NCBI GenBank assembly: GCA_050694175.1
Contig: JBOGXA010000005.1
Location: 62,001-126,000 of the forward strand
DNA from: JBOGXA01 sp050694175
GTDB lineage: Bacteria; Actinomycetota; CADDZG01; WHSQ01
Direction: 5' to 3'
Length of the DNA: 64,000 bases
Shown here in pieces: positions 62,577 to 64,000 of the stretch; within the stretch, counting starts at the first letter, position 1, and each line of letters begins with the position of its first letter. Below the pieces are notes generated by a model. The model saw nothing but the letters and a program-made list of their open reading frames with translations. It did not search any database and had not been told where the DNA came from. The position numbers were made by a program, and so were the translations under genes.

Positions 62577-62649
62577 GGGGCGGTAGCTCAGTTGGTAGAG
62601 CACCTGCTTTGCAAGCAGGAAGTCGGCGGTTCGAGTCCGCTCCGCTCCA
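62577..62649 (+). tRNA. tRNA-Ala (TGC)
   Basis: 73 bases: acceptor GGGGCGG/CCGCTCC with the G3:U70 pair of alanine tRNAs, D-arm AGCTCAGTTGGTAGAGC, anticodon stem-loop CCTGCTTTGCAAGCAGG with TGC, T-arm GGCGGTTCGAGTCCGCT; discriminator A; no encoded CCA. Confidence 0.96.
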
Positions 62650-62802
62650 CTTGACTTCCTGCTGCGCGAACTAGCGCCGGGACTCGATACGTCGGGATGA
62701 TCTCATCCCGGCTCATCACCCTTAGCTCCTTCACGAGCTTGCGGATCAGAGCTTTCTCTGCTGCGCCGTGCCCCTGTAGAGAGCGACGTCGAGGCTCTTG
62801 GC

Positions 62803-63983
62803 CTGAAGGGTGCACAAACTCAGTTCCGTCATGCTGCGCCCAATAATATTCGTGCAGCAACCCGCCAAGTCGGTCTCGTCGACACACCCTTGCGTCAACG
62901 GGAAGCGATGTCTTCCCGAACTCTTCCTGTTCCGGTTGTTGAAGTTGCAGCGCACGGTGAGGTCGCTGTCGGTTGTAATGGCGAATGTAGACCTTGAGGA
63001 CACGCTCGAGGTGGCGCCGAGAGAAGATGAGCAGCCAGTCGAGGCACTCAGTCCTGACGGTTCGGATCCATCGTTCGCAGAAGGCGTTGGCACGAGGCGC
63101 CCTGACGGGAGTGCGAACGACCTGTAGGCCCTCGGGGGTGAAAATCTCATCGAAAGAACCGCAGAACTTGGCGCCGCGGTCATGGATGAGAAACCGGAGC
63201 GGCTGTGCTCGTTCGTCGAGGTGGAAGGTGAAGTTCCTCGCCTGCTGGACCATCCAGGCCCCGTCGGGGTTGGTCGTGCAGCCGGCGAGATGGACGCGCC
63301 TAGTGGCTAGCTCGATGAACACCAGAACGTAGATTCGTTTGAACCACACGGTTTGAACGGTGAAGAAGTCACACGCCACCCATGCCCGAAGCCTGCCGGG
63401 CGAGAAACTGTCGCCATGTCGTGCCGCCCCGCCGGGGAGCCGGCCCGAGGCCGCGGCGGGAAAGCAGCTTTCTGATCGCAGTGGCCGACATCTTGATCCC
63501 GACCTTTAGCAGCTCGCCCTGAATGCGTTTGTATCCCCAACTCGGATTCTCTTTCGCCAGGCGCAGGATCAGCTCCCCCAGCTCTGCCGGCAACGGCGGT
63601 CTGCCCGGAGGTCGGTTGCCGTATCGAGCCCACTTCCGGCGCACCAGCTCACGGTGCCAGCGCAGCAGCGTCTTTGAGGTCACGAGGAAACCCACCCAGC
63701 GAGCCCGTGGCAGTCGTCGGACCGCAGCGGCGAGAAATGCCCGGCGAAAGTCGAAGGCGAGGCCGTTTGATCTGGCGCCGAAGGACATTCAGTTGATGTC
63801 GGAGCACGACGATTTCAAGATCCTTGGCGGCCTCGCCCCGGCCATCTGGGACCAGCAGCCGGAGCAGCTTTCGAACCAGCAGGTATGTGAGCGATACGAG
63901 CATTGTCCTCCCTTCTTCGTTTCTCTAATCGAGGGAGACTATGAGGCTCTGCTCCCAGGGAATCGAATAAGTGCACCCTTCAG
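62803..63983 (-). mobile_element. Degenerate IS with 13-bp terminal inverted repeats
   Basis: CTGAAGGGTGCAC at 62803-62815 is repeated in reverse at 63971-63983 (GTGCACCCTTCAG). Between them, on the minus strand, is one transposase gene broken by two frameshifts. Total ~1.18 kb. No clear target duplication was seen at the outer edges. The 153 bases between tRNA-Ala and the left repeat hold no gene, only an 8-bp hairpin at 62693-62710. Confidence 0.65.
62815..63903 (-). pseudogene. Transposase of the IS (DDE integrase-core type), two frameshifts
   Basis: Three consecutive frames give one protein: MLVSLTYLLVRKLL...QIKRPRLR (from 63903), then FRRAFLAAAVRRLPRARWVGFLVTSKTLLRWHREL...RGLGPAPRRGG (from about 63760), then ACDFFTVQTVWFKRIYVLVFIELATRRVH with IHDRGAKF and ANAFCERWIRTVR, the D-D-E residues. 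Shifts occur near 63748 (T-run) and 63385 (GGG). The last frame has no stop within the element and reads out across the tRNA-Ala. Actinobacterial HTH/rve transposase, IS481/IS3-like. Confidence 0.75.
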
Positions 63984-64000
63984 TGCATCTGGTACCGGTT

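Overview
The window is a high-GC chromosomal segment centred on the replication origin of an Actinomycetota bacterium. The evidence is gene order. Reading from 14 kb leftwards, ino1, a PadR regulator, a DUF5318 protein, a class A PBP, a GT87-like membrane protein, rpsF, ssb, rpsR, rplI and dnaB follow the same order as around ponA1 in Mycobacterium. From 20 to 48 kb the order cca, DUF6049-like protein, murJ, sigM-like sigma factor and anti-sigma, trxB, cwlM, parB, parA, rsmG, jag, yidC, yidD, rnpA, rpmH, dnaA, dnaN, recF, dciA-like (DUF721), gyrB, gyrA and a DUF3566 protein is the actinobacterial oriC block. The sequence differs enough from Mycobacterium and Streptomyces (two DnaB inteins, separate murJ and kinase genes, short GyrB) to suggest a deep, perhaps uncultured lineage. 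I cannot name the class.

Layout: 0-1.2 kb, end of a secreted LVIVD-repeat-like gene and endonuclease III. 1.2-13 kb (mostly minus strand), dnaB with two inteins and the primosomal/ribosomal operon, PBP and divergent membrane proteins. 13-20 kb, PadR with a palindromic operator, ino1, two MFS transporters, a PfkB kinase and small membrane proteins. 20-23 kb, a methyltransferase, cca and an orphan pilT. 23.5-33.7 kb (plus strand), a cell-envelope block: KGG protein, DUF6049-like, murJ, Ser/Thr kinase, sigma/anti-sigma, trxB, M23 peptidase, CwlM-like amidase. 33.7-38.5 kb (minus), parB to rpmH. 38.5-48.9 kb (plus), dnaA to DUF3566, with oriC signals on both sides of dnaA.

Beyond 48.9 kb the conserved order breaks. 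In Mycobacterium the DUF3566 gene is followed by tRNA-Ile and tRNA-Ala; here these lie at 60.6 and 62.6 kb, separated from it by an accessory stretch. That stretch holds an osmoprotectant ABC transporter, a DUF1684 protein, an ECF sigma pair, a GGDEF/EAL protein, and several decayed genes (SnoaL-like ester cyclase, GH1 beta-glucosidase, integrase C-terminus). Around the two tRNAs are thioredoxin, a META-domain lipoprotein, scrambled fragments of tRNA-Ala and a degenerate insertion sequence with 13-bp terminal inverted repeats. The tRNA region looks like a recombination hot spot.

Themes: replication and its control (DnaA, DnaN, DnaB, DciA-like protein, SSB, ParAB, a near-perfect SOS-box-like site in front of dnaB) and peptidoglycan assembly (PBP, MurJ, kinase, CwlM, M23, sigma/anti-sigma). 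The GyrA and GyrB quinolone-pocket residues are unusual.
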